Origin: CAYJBH01 sp964368815
Lineage (GTDB): Bacteria > Bacillota > Clostridia > Oscillospirales > Ruminococcaceae
Assembly: GCA_964368815.1 (NCBI GenBank)
Contig: CAYJDA010000024.1
Span: forward strand, 1-34,660
Direction: 5' to 3'
Length of the DNA: 34,660 bases
Part shown: positions 23,803 to 32,845 of the stretch, one piece after another
How positions within the stretch are numbered: position 1 is the stretch's first letter
How the letters are laid out: the number at the start of each line of letters is the position of its first letter
Position numbers and translations under genes: made by a program
Notes under the pieces: model-generated
Told to the model about the DNA's origin: nothing
Databases searched by the model: none
Seen by the model: only the letters and a program-made list of their open reading frames with translations

Positions 23803-25179
23803 ATGGACGAAAGCATTAAAGATACAAGCACCTTCCATTCGGTAACGCTGGACAGGGAGCGCTGTAAGGGTTGTACTAATTGCGTTAAGCGATGTCCCAC
23901 CGAGGCAATTAGGGTGCGTGCCGGTAAAGCAAAAATAATTAAGGAACGCTGTATCGACTGTGGTGAATGCATCAGAATATGTCCCGCACATGCAAAGTTA
24001 CCCATAGTCGACAGCCTTGCATCGCTGGATAAATTTCGCTATTGCATAGCACTTCCGGCTCCGGTATTGTTTGGACAGTTTAACAATCTCGACAATATTT
24101 CTACCGCAATCTATGGATTGTTAAAAATAGGGTTCGATGATGTGTTTGAGGTTGCTAAGGCGGCAGAGTTGGTTAGCGAAAAAACTCGCGACCCTGCAGT
24201 TTTCGATTCTCTAACAAAGCCAATAATAAGTTCTGCATGTCCTGCAGTGGTTAGAATGATTAGAGTTCGCTACCCCGAACTTATCGACAATCTACTTCCA
24301 TTTAACTCTCCTATGGAGTTGGCGGCAAGGCTTGCAAAACAGCGCGCAGCAAAAAAAACAGGATACAAACCGGAGGAAATCGGGGCAATATTTATCTCAC
24401 CCTGCGCAGCTAAAATGACGGCTGCAAAAAACCCTCTCGGAAGTGATTATTCGGATGTAGATGCCGTTGTGGCGATTAGGGATGTTTACCCGCTACTGGT
24501 TAAAGCTATGAAGAAAAGAGATGATAACGATATACTGTCCAAAGCAGGGAGGATAGGACTTTCCTGGGGAACATCGGGTGGTGAGGCTTCGGCAATTCTT
24601 CGCAATAGCTATCTCGCTGCCGATGGAATCGAAAACGTTATCGAGGTTCTTAATAATCTTGAAGATGAAAAGTTTGCCGATCTCGATTTTGTTGAACTCA
24701 ATGCCTGCGCCGGAGGTTGTACCGGTGGAGTACTTACCGTGGCCAACCCTTATATGTGCCGCACAAATATAAAGGAGCTTTCAAGGTATATGCCGGTTAG
24801 TGGTCCGAAGGAAGAGTTTAATGATTTAGACAAACTCATGCCGTTTGACTGCGAAATTGAGTATCTCTCGGTGCTAAAACTACACCCAAACAGGCATACC
24901 GCTCTTGAGATGATGGTGCAGCTTCAAGAGATAGAGCAAAGACTTTTTGGAAAGGACTGTGGCTCCTGCGGAGCGCCTTCATGTCATGCCATGGCGGAAG
25001 ATATTGTAAGAGGTTTTGCAACAGAGGATATGTGTATATATAACCTGCAAAAAAAGATAAAAAATGCTGCAGATGAACTTAGAACATCTACCAAGGTGGA
25101 CAAGATTGTTGGAGAACTGGATAAAATATCCGAAAGATTTTTAACTATAGATAGCATGCAGGAAGAGGATAAAACCTAG
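23803..25179 (+). CDS. [FeFe]-hydrogenase-like protein, putative H2/redox sensor
   Basis: A 458-residue iron-sulfur protein. Two [4Fe-4S] ferredoxin motifs come first (Cys21, 24, 27, 31 and Cys50, 53, 56, 60). The H-cluster domain has its four ligands: Cys146 in SSACPAVV, Cys201 in SPCAAK, and Cys302 and Cys306 in NACAGGCTGG. A C-terminal FeS domain (Cys386, 389, 394, 411) and a short helical end follow. The proton-relay Cys that precedes the first ligand in catalytic enzymes (TSCCP) is Ala145 here, as reported for sensory HydS-type (group C) hydrogenases. The PAS domain found in many of those is absent. Low activity and a sensing role are therefore likely. AGGATAATT precedes the ATG. Confidence 0.9.
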   Translation: MDESIKDTSTFHSVTLDRERCKGCTNCVKRCPTEAIRVRAGKAKIIKERCIDCGECIRICPAHAKLPIVDSLASLDKFRYCIALPAPVLFGQFNNLDNISTAIYGLLKIGFDDVFEVAKAAELVSEKTRDPAVFDSLTKPIISSACPAVVRMIRVRYPELIDNLLPFNSPMELAARLAKQRAAKKTGYKPEEIGAIFISPCAAKMTAAKNPLGSDYSDVDAVVAIRDVYPLLVKAMKKRDDNDILSKAGRIGLSWGTSGGEASAILRNSYLAADGIENVIEVLNNLEDEKFADLDFVELNACAGGCTGGVLTVANPYMCRTNIKELSRYMPVSGPKEEFNDLDKLMPFDCEIEYLSVLKLHPNRHTALEMMVQLQEIEQRLFGKDCGSCGAPSCHAMAEDIVRGFATEDMCIYNLQKKIKNAADELRTSTKVDKIVGELDKISERFLTIDSMQEEDKT

Positions 25180-25207
25180 CCAAATAATTGAAAGGATGGT
25201 TATTACC

Positions 25208-25540
25208 ATGACGATAACCGAATTTATCGAAAAAACAGAATTTGAAGTTCTCTGTCGTGGCGAAGAGGATAGAGAAGTTGAAAAAAAGATATACTGTTGT
25301 GACCTACTTAGCTACTGTATGACCAAAGCGCCGACCGACGGTGTTTGGGTTACGGTTATGGGAAATGCAAATGTTATTGCCGTTGCTACCTTAACCGATA
25401 CAGCTGTAGTGGTTATTGCCGATGGAACAATACCGGAAGAACTGGCGCTGAAAAAAGCTCAACAGCATGGGGTAACCGTTCTAAAGAGCTCCATGCCGGT
25501 TTATGAAACGGCAGTAAAATCAGATTTGGTATTATCCTGA
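25208..25540 (+). CDS. DRTGG-domain protein, second copy
   Basis: A 110-residue paralogue of the DRTGG protein at the head of the operon; YCCDLLSYCMTKAPTDGVWVT and VVVIADGTIPEELALKKAQQHGVTVL line up with the corresponding parts of the first copy. I chose ATG 25208, 8 nt after AAAGGATGG. An in-frame ATG at 25196 overlaps that site and would add four residues. Its stop overlaps the PHP gene by one base. Two non-identical copies suggest a heteromeric or two-ligand arrangement, which is inference. Confidence 0.8.
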   Translation: MTITEFIEKTEFEVLCRGEEDREVEKKIYCCDLLSYCMTKAPTDGVWVTVMGNANVIAVATLTDTAVVVIADGTIPEELALKKAQQHGVTVLKSSMPVYETAVKSDLVLS

Positions 25541-26253
25541 TGGGGGTTTTTTACGACCTTCATATACATACGGCTCTCTCACCCTGTGCCGATAACGATA
25601 TGACGCCCAACAATATTGTAAATATGGCGCTGATTAGCGGCCTTAACATGATAGCAATAACCGACCATAATACTACAGGCAATTGCGAGGCGGTATTAAA
25701 GGTTGCAGAAAACACTCCGCTTACCGTTATATGCGGTATGGAGCTGTGTACATCGGAGGAGGTTCATGTCGTTTGTTTTTTTCCAAATCTCGAAAGTGCC
25801 GAATATTTCAACAAATTTGTTGCCTCTCGCAGTATAAAGCTAAAAAACCGCCCCGACATATTCGGCAAACAGCTTTTAATGGATGAACAGGACAACGTTA
25901 TAGCGGAAGATGACAGCATGCTAAGTATGGCTACCGATATTTCGGTTACAAATCTGCATCACATTTTAAATCACTACGGTGGCGTTGCCGTTCCTGCACA
26001 TATCGACCGAAGCAGTAATGGTATAATATCCGCACTCGGAACTGTTCCGGAGGACTGCTATTTTGGAGCAGTTGAGATTAAGGATATTGAACAATTTAAA
26101 ACATCGAAACACTATCCCGAAATAAAAAAACTATACAATATTATTACCGACAGCGATTCACATTACCTTGAGACTATCAAGGAAGGTGGAGATATGCTAC
26201 CAATAGCGGCAAGATTCGAAGAGCTGGCGGCATATCTTGCGGTAAGAGATTAA
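25540..26253 (+). CDS. PHP-domain phosphoesterase
   Basis: A 237-residue PHP domain protein. The metal-binding motifs are DLHIHT at residues 6-11, ITDHNTTG near 40, an ICGMELCT segment (Glu near 68), PAHIDRS in the middle, and ITDSDSHYLE near the end. This fits a two- or three-metal phosphoesterase of the TrpH/YciV type, a group that acts on nucleotides or RNA 5' ends. It overlaps the DRTGG gene by one base (TGATG), so it belongs to the sensor operon. Its substrate there is unknown; it might remove a phosphorylated signal. Confidence 0.88.
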   Translation: MGVFYDLHIHTALSPCADNDMTPNNIVNMALISGLNMIAITDHNTTGNCEAVLKVAENTPLTVICGMELCTSEEVHVVCFFPNLESAEYFNKFVASRSIKLKNRPDIFGKQLLMDEQDNVIAEDDSMLSMATDISVTNLHHILNHYGGVAVPAHIDRSSNGIISALGTVPEDCYFGAVEIKDIEQFKTSKHYPEIKKLYNIITDSDSHYLETIKEGGDMLPIAARFEELAAYLAVRD

Positions 26254-26265
26254 GAAAGGATTTAC

Positions 26266-27012
26266 TTGGAGATAATAACATCTCGTAATAATCGAAAAAT
26301 AATACTGCTAACCTCGCTACTTCGTGACGCAAAACTTCGGCAAGAACAGGATTTATTTGTGGTTGAGGGTGTGAAACTCTGTACCGAGGCGGTTGTCGCT
26401 CACTCGGCTACCGAACTGTTTATAACCAAACGGTGCCTTGAAAAAAACCCATCATTTTGCGAGCAAAACCCCACCATTGTTGAACCGCATGTCTATGATA
26501 AACTAAGTCTTTTAAAATCGCCGGAAGGAGTCTGTGCACTCTGCAAAATTCCAAGTATGCCTAAAACACTAAAAAATGGCGGCAAATATCTCGTTTTATG
26601 CGATATACAAAATCCCGAAAATTCTGGGGCAATGATAAGAACTGCCGCCGCGGTAGGGTTTGATGGAGTAGTTATATGTAAAGGCGCAAGCCTTACAACG
26701 CCGGGATTGATTAGGGCCTCGGCAGGAGCTTTTTTTGTAATACCGATCATCGAAACGGATATAGAAACGCTTTTTAGCTTAACACAAAAAGCAAATATAA
26801 AAACCGTAGCAACCTCGCCTACCGCAAAAACCGAACTTTCAAGTTGTAATTTAACCGATGCTGTTGCAGTATTAATAGGTAATGAGGGAAGCGGACTTCC
26901 CAAACAAATTATAGATCGTTGCAACGAAGCTGTAAGAATAGAAATTAACGGATTTGAATCGCTAAATGCTGCGGTTGCCGCCGGAATCATTATGTATCAC
27001 TTTAAGGGATAG
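26266..27012 (+). CDS. SpoU/TrmH-family RNA 2'-O-methyltransferase
   Basis: A 248-residue SPOUT methyltransferase for ribose methylation of rRNA or tRNA. An N-terminal substrate-binding domain has VVEGVKLCTEAV; the SPOUT core has the three motifs: NPENSGAMIRTAAAVGFDGVV, VLIGNEGSGLPKQI, and the C-terminal EINGFESLNAAVAAGIIMY. The start is a TTG with AGAAAGGA 5-6 nt before it; no in-frame ATG fits. It follows the PHP gene by 12 bp. The family member (TrmH, RlmB or other) cannot be fixed. Confidence 0.92.
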   Translation: MEIITSRNNRKIILLTSLLRDAKLRQEQDLFVVEGVKLCTEAVVAHSATELFITKRCLEKNPSFCEQNPTIVEPHVYDKLSLLKSPEGVCALCKIPSMPKTLKNGGKYLVLCDIQNPENSGAMIRTAAAVGFDGVVICKGASLTTPGLIRASAGAFFVIPIIETDIETLFSLTQKANIKTVATSPTAKTELSSCNLTDAVAVLIGNEGSGLPKQIIDRCNEAVRIEINGFESLNAAVAAGIIMYHFKG

Positions 27013-27020
27013 GAGAAAAT

Positions 27021-27668
27021 ATGACCGAAGTAAACATCTTAGCACTTATCGTTTCTGCAGTAATAGGCTACCTTGTAGGCTCTATTATGTTTGCCATAAT
27101 CATCTCAAAATATAAATACGGAACCGATATCAGAACACTGGGTAGCGGCAACGCCGGCATGAGTAACATGATGCGAAACTTTGGCAAAAAAGCGGGATTT
27201 GCAACCTTTGCAGGAGATATGCTTAAGGGAACATTTTCGGTAGTTGTATCGGCAAGTATTGCGGCATACTTATTTAATGCAAACGAACTAACGATAATGC
27301 TATCGGCGTACATAGCGGCTTTTGCAAATTTGTTCGGGCATATGTGCCCTATCTACTTCGGATTTAAAGGCGGAAAAGGTGTTGCCACCGGTGTAGGCAG
27401 TGTGATGGGACTAAACCCGCCGCTTGCACCTGTTTTGCTAATTATTTTCTATGTTGTTTTTAAGGTCACACGGGTATTTTCCCTCGGCAGTATAGTGGCT
27501 ACCTTATGCTTCCCTGTTATACAAATTGTATTAAATCTACTAAATATAACTGATTATAGCCTGCTTACCATAATACTGTCCGCAGTTCTTTCAGCTATAG
27601 TTATAGGATTACATTATCAAAACATAGCAAGAATAATAAAGGGAACCGAGGCTAAATATAAGAAGTAG
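27021..27668 (+). CDS. plsY: Glycerol-3-phosphate acyltransferase PlsY
   Basis: A 215-residue integral membrane enzyme that transfers acyl from acyl-phosphate to glycerol-3-phosphate, the first step of phospholipid synthesis. Hydrophobic segments lie at about 4-28, 70-90, 95-115, 135-165 and 175-200. The catalytic loops show TLGSGNAGMSNMMRNFGKKAG near 34-54 and YFGFKGGKGVATGVG near 112-126. The first loop reads GMSN where GATN is usual. AGGAG precedes the ATG. It follows the SpoU gene by 8 bp. Confidence 0.94.
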   Translation: MTEVNILALIVSAVIGYLVGSIMFAIIISKYKYGTDIRTLGSGNAGMSNMMRNFGKKAGFATFAGDMLKGTFSVVVSASIAAYLFNANELTIMLSAYIAAFANLFGHMCPIYFGFKGGKGVATGVGSVMGLNPPLAPVLLIIFYVVFKVTRVFSLGSIVATLCFPVIQIVLNLLNITDYSLLTIILSAVLSAIVIGLHYQNIARIIKGTEAKYKK

Positions 27669-27728
27669 CATATTGTTTGCGGTAATGTAGGTTATTATTG
27701 TATAGCAAGATTTTCACAGCGGTGGGAA

Positions 27729-28421
27729 ATGAGTCACAAGTATTTTTTTATAGAGAAAAATGGCGAGAGTGTAGTCTTATCAAAAGAGGATGAACGGCAT
27801 CTTGTTCGCGTTCTTCGCTCTAAAATCGATAGCCTTATAACGGTATCGGATGGAAACGGGACGGACTATCTGTGCAAAATAAGCTCGCTGGATCCGTTTA
27901 TGCTTATGCTGGAACGAGAGGAGACTCCCGTGGTTCAGCGCCGAAAAATAAGCATGTTTATTTCGCTGGCAAAGGGGGATAAACTTTCCTTAATGATACA
28001 GAAATGTACCGAGCTCGGTGCTGATGAATTTTATATACTGCCCACCGAAAACAGTGATGTTAAGGTTCAGAACTCAGAGGTTAAGATACAGCGATACAAC
28101 AGAATAATTTTAGAGGCTGCAAAACAGTGTGGCAGAAGTAGCCTACCGAAAATTTCATATATTAATAATCTAAACGAGGCGCTTTCGCTTTGCGGTGGTG
28201 ATATTTTTCTTTGTCACGAAAAAGCGAATGAACGGCTTATTGATTTAGCGTTACCAAAAAGGCTATCACTTTTTATCGGCCCTGAGGGCGGATTTAGTGA
28301 TGTTGAGGTTAGTTTAATGCAGGAAAAGGGTGCAAAAGCTGTATTAATTTCGAACAATATATTAAGATGTGAAACTGCTGCTATAACGGCGGTGGCTATT
28401 GCGATGGAGGCATCGTTTTAA
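27729..28421 (+). CDS. rsmE: 16S rRNA m3U1498 methyltransferase
   Basis: A 230-residue SPOUT enzyme that methylates U1498 in 16S rRNA. The N-terminal PUA-like domain starts HKYFFIEKNGESVVLSKEDERHLVRVLR. The core has SLAKGDKLSLMIQKCTELGADE, AAKQCGRSSLPKI, FIGPEGGFSDVEV, and the C-terminal NILRCETAAITA. All are RsmE signatures. GGTGGGA lies before the ATG. It is separated from plsY by 60 bp without a visible terminator. addA begins 19 bp after its stop. Confidence 0.95.
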   Translation: MSHKYFFIEKNGESVVLSKEDERHLVRVLRSKIDSLITVSDGNGTDYLCKISSLDPFMLMLEREETPVVQRRKISMFISLAKGDKLSLMIQKCTELGADEFYILPTENSDVKVQNSEVKIQRYNRIILEAAKQCGRSSLPKISYINNLNEALSLCGGDIFLCHEKANERLIDLALPKRLSLFIGPEGGFSDVEVSLMQEKGAKAVLISNNILRCETAAITAVAIAMEASF

Positions 28422-28440
28422 TATTTTGGAAAGGGTTAAA

Positions 28441-31400
28441 ATGCCGGAATTTAAACCATCTGCACAACAACAGGCGGCCGTCGAGACAGACGGCAGTGCC
28501 TTATTAATATCTGCCGCTGCAGGCAGTGGTAAAACAACCGTTCTTGTTAGGCGGGTGTTACGTCTGCTCTGCGACACAAATCCCGAACATACAGCTGATA
28601 GGCTTATGGTAGTAACATTTACAGTGGCGGCGGCGGCAAAGCTTAAAGGCGATTTAAGCCACAAACTTACGATGATGATAAATGAGGGTGAGCATGATTC
28701 CGGGCTCTTAAAAAAACAAAGAATGTTGCTTCCGAGGGCAACAATAGGAACATTCGACTCTTTTTGTAAGAACCTGTGTACCGAATTTTTTGCAAAACTT
28801 TTAATTGAACCCGATTTCAAGGTGGGCGAACGACTTATGCTGGATATAATCGAGCAGGAGGCGATGTCGGTAACCATGAACAGGATGTTACAGGAGGAGG
28901 ACTTTGCATTGTTTGCCTCCAACTTTGCAAACCCGAGAAGCCTGGAAGAACCTCAAAATGCAATAAAGATGCTCCATCGTAGGATGACAAGTCGCCCCTT
29001 TCCAAGCGAGTACATAAAACAACAGCAACAAAGTGCCGATCCAAAACGAGAACTCGGAAAAACTCCTGCGGGTGAAGTATTGTTTAGCCATGCTAAGGCT
29101 ACCCTGAGTACTGCTAAAAAATCTCTTGAAAAAGCTATTACGCTTGCAACCGATTACGGTGCGACTGATAAAGCCATAGAGCTATTAATTCGGGAACGGA
29201 ATTTTATTGAGAGGCTTATTGAGCAGGCAGAGAGTTTTGACTATAATGGAATTAAGGAGACGTTTTCACAAGGGCCATCAGGACGTGGCAGAAAATTCGA
29301 TACCTTTTTGCTTGGAAAGCTAACAAATGAGGGTGTTGGCGAACTGATTAAACAACTTCGGAACATGGCCAAGGAGTTGTCGAACGACCTTTATGAACAG
29401 AGCTTTATCTGCGAGTATGAAAAGATCTGTGAACAGCATCATCGCATGGTATCGTCGCTTTGTGAGGCAACCTTGTTTTACCATGAAACTCTTTTTGAGC
29501 TGAAAAAGGAAGCATCCTGCTTTGATTTTTATGATCTGCAACATATGGCGGCAGGCTTAATTCGGGATGAACAGCTGAGACTGACGGAGCGATACTTTGC
29601 TATCATGGTAGACGAATATCAGGATACAAATCCAATAGCTGACTATATATACCACTCGCTTGCGGCGAAAAACCCCGCGGCTATTTTTTTGGTGGGTGAT
29701 GTTAAACAGAGTATATACGGGTTTAACTCGGCGCGACCCGATATATTTGCCGATAGGGTAGAACATGCCGAGTTGGGGGATGATTCTAAAGTTATCTATC
29801 TTTCAAAAAATTATCGCAGCTCTGCCGAGGTTATTAATAACGTAAATGATCTATTTAGCCTTGTTATGTCGAAAAAATTAGGCGGAATAGATTACGACGA
29901 GAACAATCGTTTATATCTCGGCAGACAAGATTCTTCGCCGGGCAGTGTTGAACTAATGGTGTGTGAGGAGGATGACAGCTCCTCGGTTGCAGCGCTTTGC
30001 GAACAGCTAATTACTCAGGGAACGCCTGCTGAGGATATATGCATACTGGTTCAAACTAACAAGGCGGTAGCGGAATATGCAGCTGTTATAAATGAGTTCG
30101 GACTTTCAGGCGAGGTTGCCGGAGATAAATCACTTTCTGAGGAGGCAGGCGTAATGCCGCTTATTGCGCTGCTTCGGTTTTTAGCAAACCCATTTTCAGA
30201 GGTGGATCTAATTGCTGTTCTACTCTCACCACTTGCCGGCTTTACTGCCGACGAGGTTGCAAAGTTGTATATAGACAAGCATACGAGGCTGATTCTTGCC
30301 ATGGCACAATCTCAAAGCGAAAAGGTAAAAAGCTTTACAAAGGTTCTGTGGGAGCTTCATGCGAAAGCGACATCTGTATCTGTTCGGCTGATGCTGCAGG
30401 AGATTTATGAGCAGTTAAACGGATATGTAATCTGCTGTTCCATGTCTTGCGGAGCACCGAGTGCTATAGCCGAAATAGAAGAGCTCGCCGTGCAGTACGA
30501 TAGGGTAGGTCGTAACGGTATAACAGGATTTGTTCGCCGGTTGAACATTGTTTTAGAGAGCTCGAATCGCAAAAGCAGGGAAACTACTACACGACGTGGT
30601 TTTGTTAATGTTATGACGATACATAACTCAAAAGGGTTAGAGTTTCCCATCTGTATTCTTGCAGGAACGGCAAAATATTTTAATTCAAAGGAGCAGTCGT
30701 CATCGGTACTTCAGCAGGATAGCAGTGCAATAGGCATGAAGGTTTTTAACGGTGAGGCATTTATCGAAACACCGTTTCGACGTGCCGCCGCAATTGCTAC
30801 CGCAAAGGAGCTGCAAAGCGAAAGAATGAGACTTTTGTATGTTGCTGCAACCAGGGCAATGCAAAAACTATATATTTTTACAACTGCAAAGCAAAAAAAA
30901 ATAACCGCCCTTGCAGGCGAACTTTATGCCGAGGGTGGAATAACACCGAATCTTTTGGAACGGCAAAAAAGCTTCAGCGATATAATCATGCTCTACACTC
31001 TATGCCATCCATGTGCCGATATGTTAAGGGCTAATTGTATTGATATTCCGCTAACAACGGTGGAGATGGCGGGGAATCTTAAGATAAACTTTTGTGAAAA
31101 GCAACAGCCGAGAATTAAGGAACAAAGAAAGGGCGCAGATATTGACCTTTGCGGTTACAGTGAGCTTTTTTCCTGGAAATATCATAACGAACAGGACACT
31201 AAAAAACCAATCAAACATTCGGTAACTGAGCTATTAGAAAAAACGCAACAGCTACCGCCAACGCCTGTTGTTCCAAAATTTTCGAATAAAAATGAGAGCG
31301 GAGCCATAAGAGGCAGCGCTACCCATGCTTTTTTACAGCTATGCAGGCTTCCTTTGCCAAAAGAGAAGGTTGAGGAGGAGATTGCCAGGCTGGTTGAGGA

Positions 31401-31755
31401 AGGCTTTATGGATAAGGAGCAGGCGGCACTTGTTAATTTATTTACTATTAAAAGATTTCTATCAGGGAAACTTGCAAAGCGAATTGCCGATGCCGAGAGC
31501 TTTTATCGTGAATATGAGTTTATTACCGAGCATAAAGAAATGGTTATACAGGGAGTTGTTGACCTGATATTAGTGGAGGCAGACTGTGTTGTTGTAGTGG
31601 ACTACAAAACCACCCGAGCCGACGAAAATGAGCTCAGAGAGATGTATAAGGATCAGCTATTGCTTTATGCAACCGCGGTGGAACGACGACTGAACCGACC
31701 GATAAAACAGCGGATTATATATTCCTTATCGCTGGGTAAAGAGTTAGAGGTTTAG
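28441..31755 (+). CDS. addA: UvrD-type helicase-nuclease, AddA subunit
   Basis: A 1104-residue protein that should unwind and degrade double-strand ends for recombination repair. Helicase motifs: Walker A AAAGSGKTT at 25-33, Walker B VDEYQDTNP near 390, VGDVKQSIYGFNSA near 417-430, IHNSKGLEFP, and LLYVAATRA. The C-terminal RecB-type nuclease shows GSATHAFLQ, GVVDLI with Asp1041, VDYKT with Asp1054 and Lys1056, and a Gln in YKDQLLLYA. ATG 28441 is used (AAAGGG upstream); an earlier in-frame ATG lies inside rsmE. The partner addB, usually next to addA, is absent here. Its 3' end overlaps convergent hemW by 12 bp. Confidence 0.93.
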   Translation: MPEFKPSAQQQAAVETDGSALLISAAAGSGKTTVLVRRVLRLLCDTNPEHTADRLMVVTFTVAAAAKLKGDLSHKLTMMINEGEHDSGLLKKQRMLLPRATIGTFDSFCKNLCTEFFAKLLIEPDFKVGERLMLDIIEQEAMSVTMNRMLQEEDFALFASNFANPRSLEEPQNAIKMLHRRMTSRPFPSEYIKQQQQSADPKRELGKTPAGEVLFSHAKATLSTAKKSLEKAITLATDYGATDKAIELLIRERNFIERLIEQAESFDYNGIKETFSQGPSGRGRKFDTFLLGKLTNEGVGELIKQLRNMAKELSNDLYEQSFICEYEKICEQHHRMVSSLCEATLFYHETLFELKKEASCFDFYDLQHMAAGLIRDEQLRLTERYFAIMVDEYQDTNPIADYIYHSLAAKNPAAIFLVGDVKQSIYGFNSARPDIFADRVEHAELGDDSKVIYLSKNYRSSAEVINNVNDLFSLVMSKKLGGIDYDENNRLYLGRQDSSPGSVELMVCEEDDSSSVAALCEQLITQGTPAEDICILVQTNKAVAEYAAVINEFGLSGEVAGDKSLSEEAGVMPLIALLRFLANPFSEVDLIAVLLSPLAGFTADEVAKLYIDKHTRLILAMAQSQSEKVKSFTKVLWELHAKATSVSVRLMLQEIYEQLNGYVICCSMSCGAPSAIAEIEELAVQYDRVGRNGITGFVRRLNIVLESSNRKSRETTTRRGFVNVMTIHNSKGLEFPICILAGTAKYFNSKEQSSSVLQQDSSAIGMKVFNGEAFIETPFRRAAAIATAKELQSERMRLLYVAATRAMQKLYIFTTAKQKKITALAGELYAEGGITPNLLERQKSFSDIIMLYTLCHPCADMLRANCIDIPLTTVEMAGNLKINFCEKQQPRIKEQRKGADIDLCGYSELFSWKYHNEQDTKKPIKHSVTELLEKTQQLPPTPVVPKFSNKNESGAIRGSATHAFLQLCRLPLPKEKVEEEIARLVEEGFMDKEQAALVNLFTIKRFLSGKLAKRIADAESFYREYEFITEHKEMVIQGVVDLILVEADCVVVVDYKTTRADENELREMYKDQLLLYATAVERRLNRPIKQRIIYSLSLGKELEV

Positions 31756-32793
31756 GCTTGCAAGTAAACTGTTTTGAACCATTAACCCTCGATCGGTTAA
31801 GGTTATATTGTCGGCAGACATTTTTAATAATCCTTTTTTTTCGTATTGTTTAAGCAGATGCAAATTTTCCATGCTAAAGTTATAGTCAAAGCGGATTTTC
31901 AGCTCATTTAAAGATATTCCCTTTGAAAGTCTTGAAGAAAGCATTATGAAATCCTCGGCGGTACACTCGCCGTCGGGGATTGTTTCATCTTTCGCTATAA
32001 AAGAGTCAATATCATCGGGATAGTAAAATCGATTGTTATTAATACAGGAATGTGCCGAAGGGCCTATCCCAAGATAATTTTGGCAGTCCCAGTATCTCAT
32101 ATTATGTCGGCTGTATAGATTATCCCTTGCGAAGTTAGAAAATTCGTATCTTTCATATCCCTCAAATTTCATTTTTTCAACGGCATATTCGTAAAGGTCG
32201 GCAACTCTATCGGAATTCGGCAGGGTAGCAATATCTTTATAAAGCGGCACACCGGGCTCCAGCTTTAACATATAACAGCTGATGTGAGAAACGCCGAGTG
32301 AGGACATTACGCTTATAAATACATCGATATCCTGTTCCTGTTGATATGGTATTCCAAGCATTAAATCGGCTGAAATATTTTTAATGCCATTTTTGGCGGC
32401 AAGTTTTATTGCCTCAACTGCTTCCTTAGAATTGTGTCGCCTTCCAATTGCAGAAAGACTCTTATCATTTAGGCTCTGAACACCGAAGGATAGCCGGTTG
32501 ATACCATAGCAAAGTGAGGTTGATACAAGCTCGGCCGTAAAGCTTTCAGGGTTAGCCTCAAGGGTGAATTCATCGCTGCAGTTTATCTTCTCACACAATT
32601 TTTTTAACTGATCACAGCTCAACAAAGAAGGAGTTCCTCCCCCGATGTAAGCTGTTTCAAACTCGGTTTGCGGAATACGTTTAACCAGGGTGTCAATATA
32701 TAGATTATCAACAGGAGTTTGTCGGCTATAAAAATCGCAGTACAAGCACTTGCTGTTACAGTATGGAATATGAACATATAAAGAACAACTCAT
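31744..32793 (-). CDS. hemW: Radical SAM heme chaperone HemW
   Basis: A 349-residue radical SAM protein of the HemW group, long annotated as coproporphyrinogen oxidase but known in related bacteria as a heme-trafficking chaperone. YVHIPYCNSKCLYCDFYS near the N-terminus holds CX3CX2C followed by Asp-Phe, and lacks the extra Cys of true HemN. IGGGTPSLL, FTLEANPES, RLSFGVQSLNDKSL and YLGIGPSAHS are family signatures. ATG 32793 with AAGGAG is chosen over an ATG at 32835, which lies in the upstream hairpin. That hairpin ends right at the ribosome binding site, so expression may depend on read-through from spoVM. Confidence 0.94.
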   Translation of the reverse strand: MSCSLYVHIPYCNSKCLYCDFYSRQTPVDNLYIDTLVKRIPQTEFETAYIGGGTPSLLSCDQLKKLCEKINCSDEFTLEANPESFTAELVSTSLCYGINRLSFGVQSLNDKSLSAIGRRHNSKEAVEAIKLAAKNGIKNISADLMLGIPYQQEQDIDVFISVMSSLGVSHISCYMLKLEPGVPLYKDIATLPNSDRVADLYEYAVEKMKFEGYERYEFSNFARDNLYSRHNMRYWDCQNYLGIGPSAHSCINNNRFYYPDDIDSFIAKDETIPDGECTAEDFIMLSSRLSKGISLNELKIRFDYNFSMENLHLLKQYEKKGLLKMSADNITLTDRGLMVQNSLLASLNL

Positions 32794-32804
32794 AAAACTC
32801 CTTA

Positions 32805-32842
32805 AAAATAGATGGTGAACAGCTATGTTCACCATCTATTTT
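32805..32842 (-). terminator. 17-bp perfect hairpin between spoVM and hemW
   Basis: Arms 32805-32821 and 32826-32842 pair over 17 bp without a mismatch, with a 4-nt loop. On the minus strand it starts 3 nt after the spoVM stop and runs into TATTTTTA, directly followed by the hemW site AAGGAG. It should act as a terminator or attenuator. Confidence 0.8.
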
Positions 32843-32845
32843 AGC

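Noticed and set aside
28399..28440. Upstream ATG for addA inside rsmE
   Set aside because: ATG 28441 is preceded by AAAGGG and starts the conserved helicase region.
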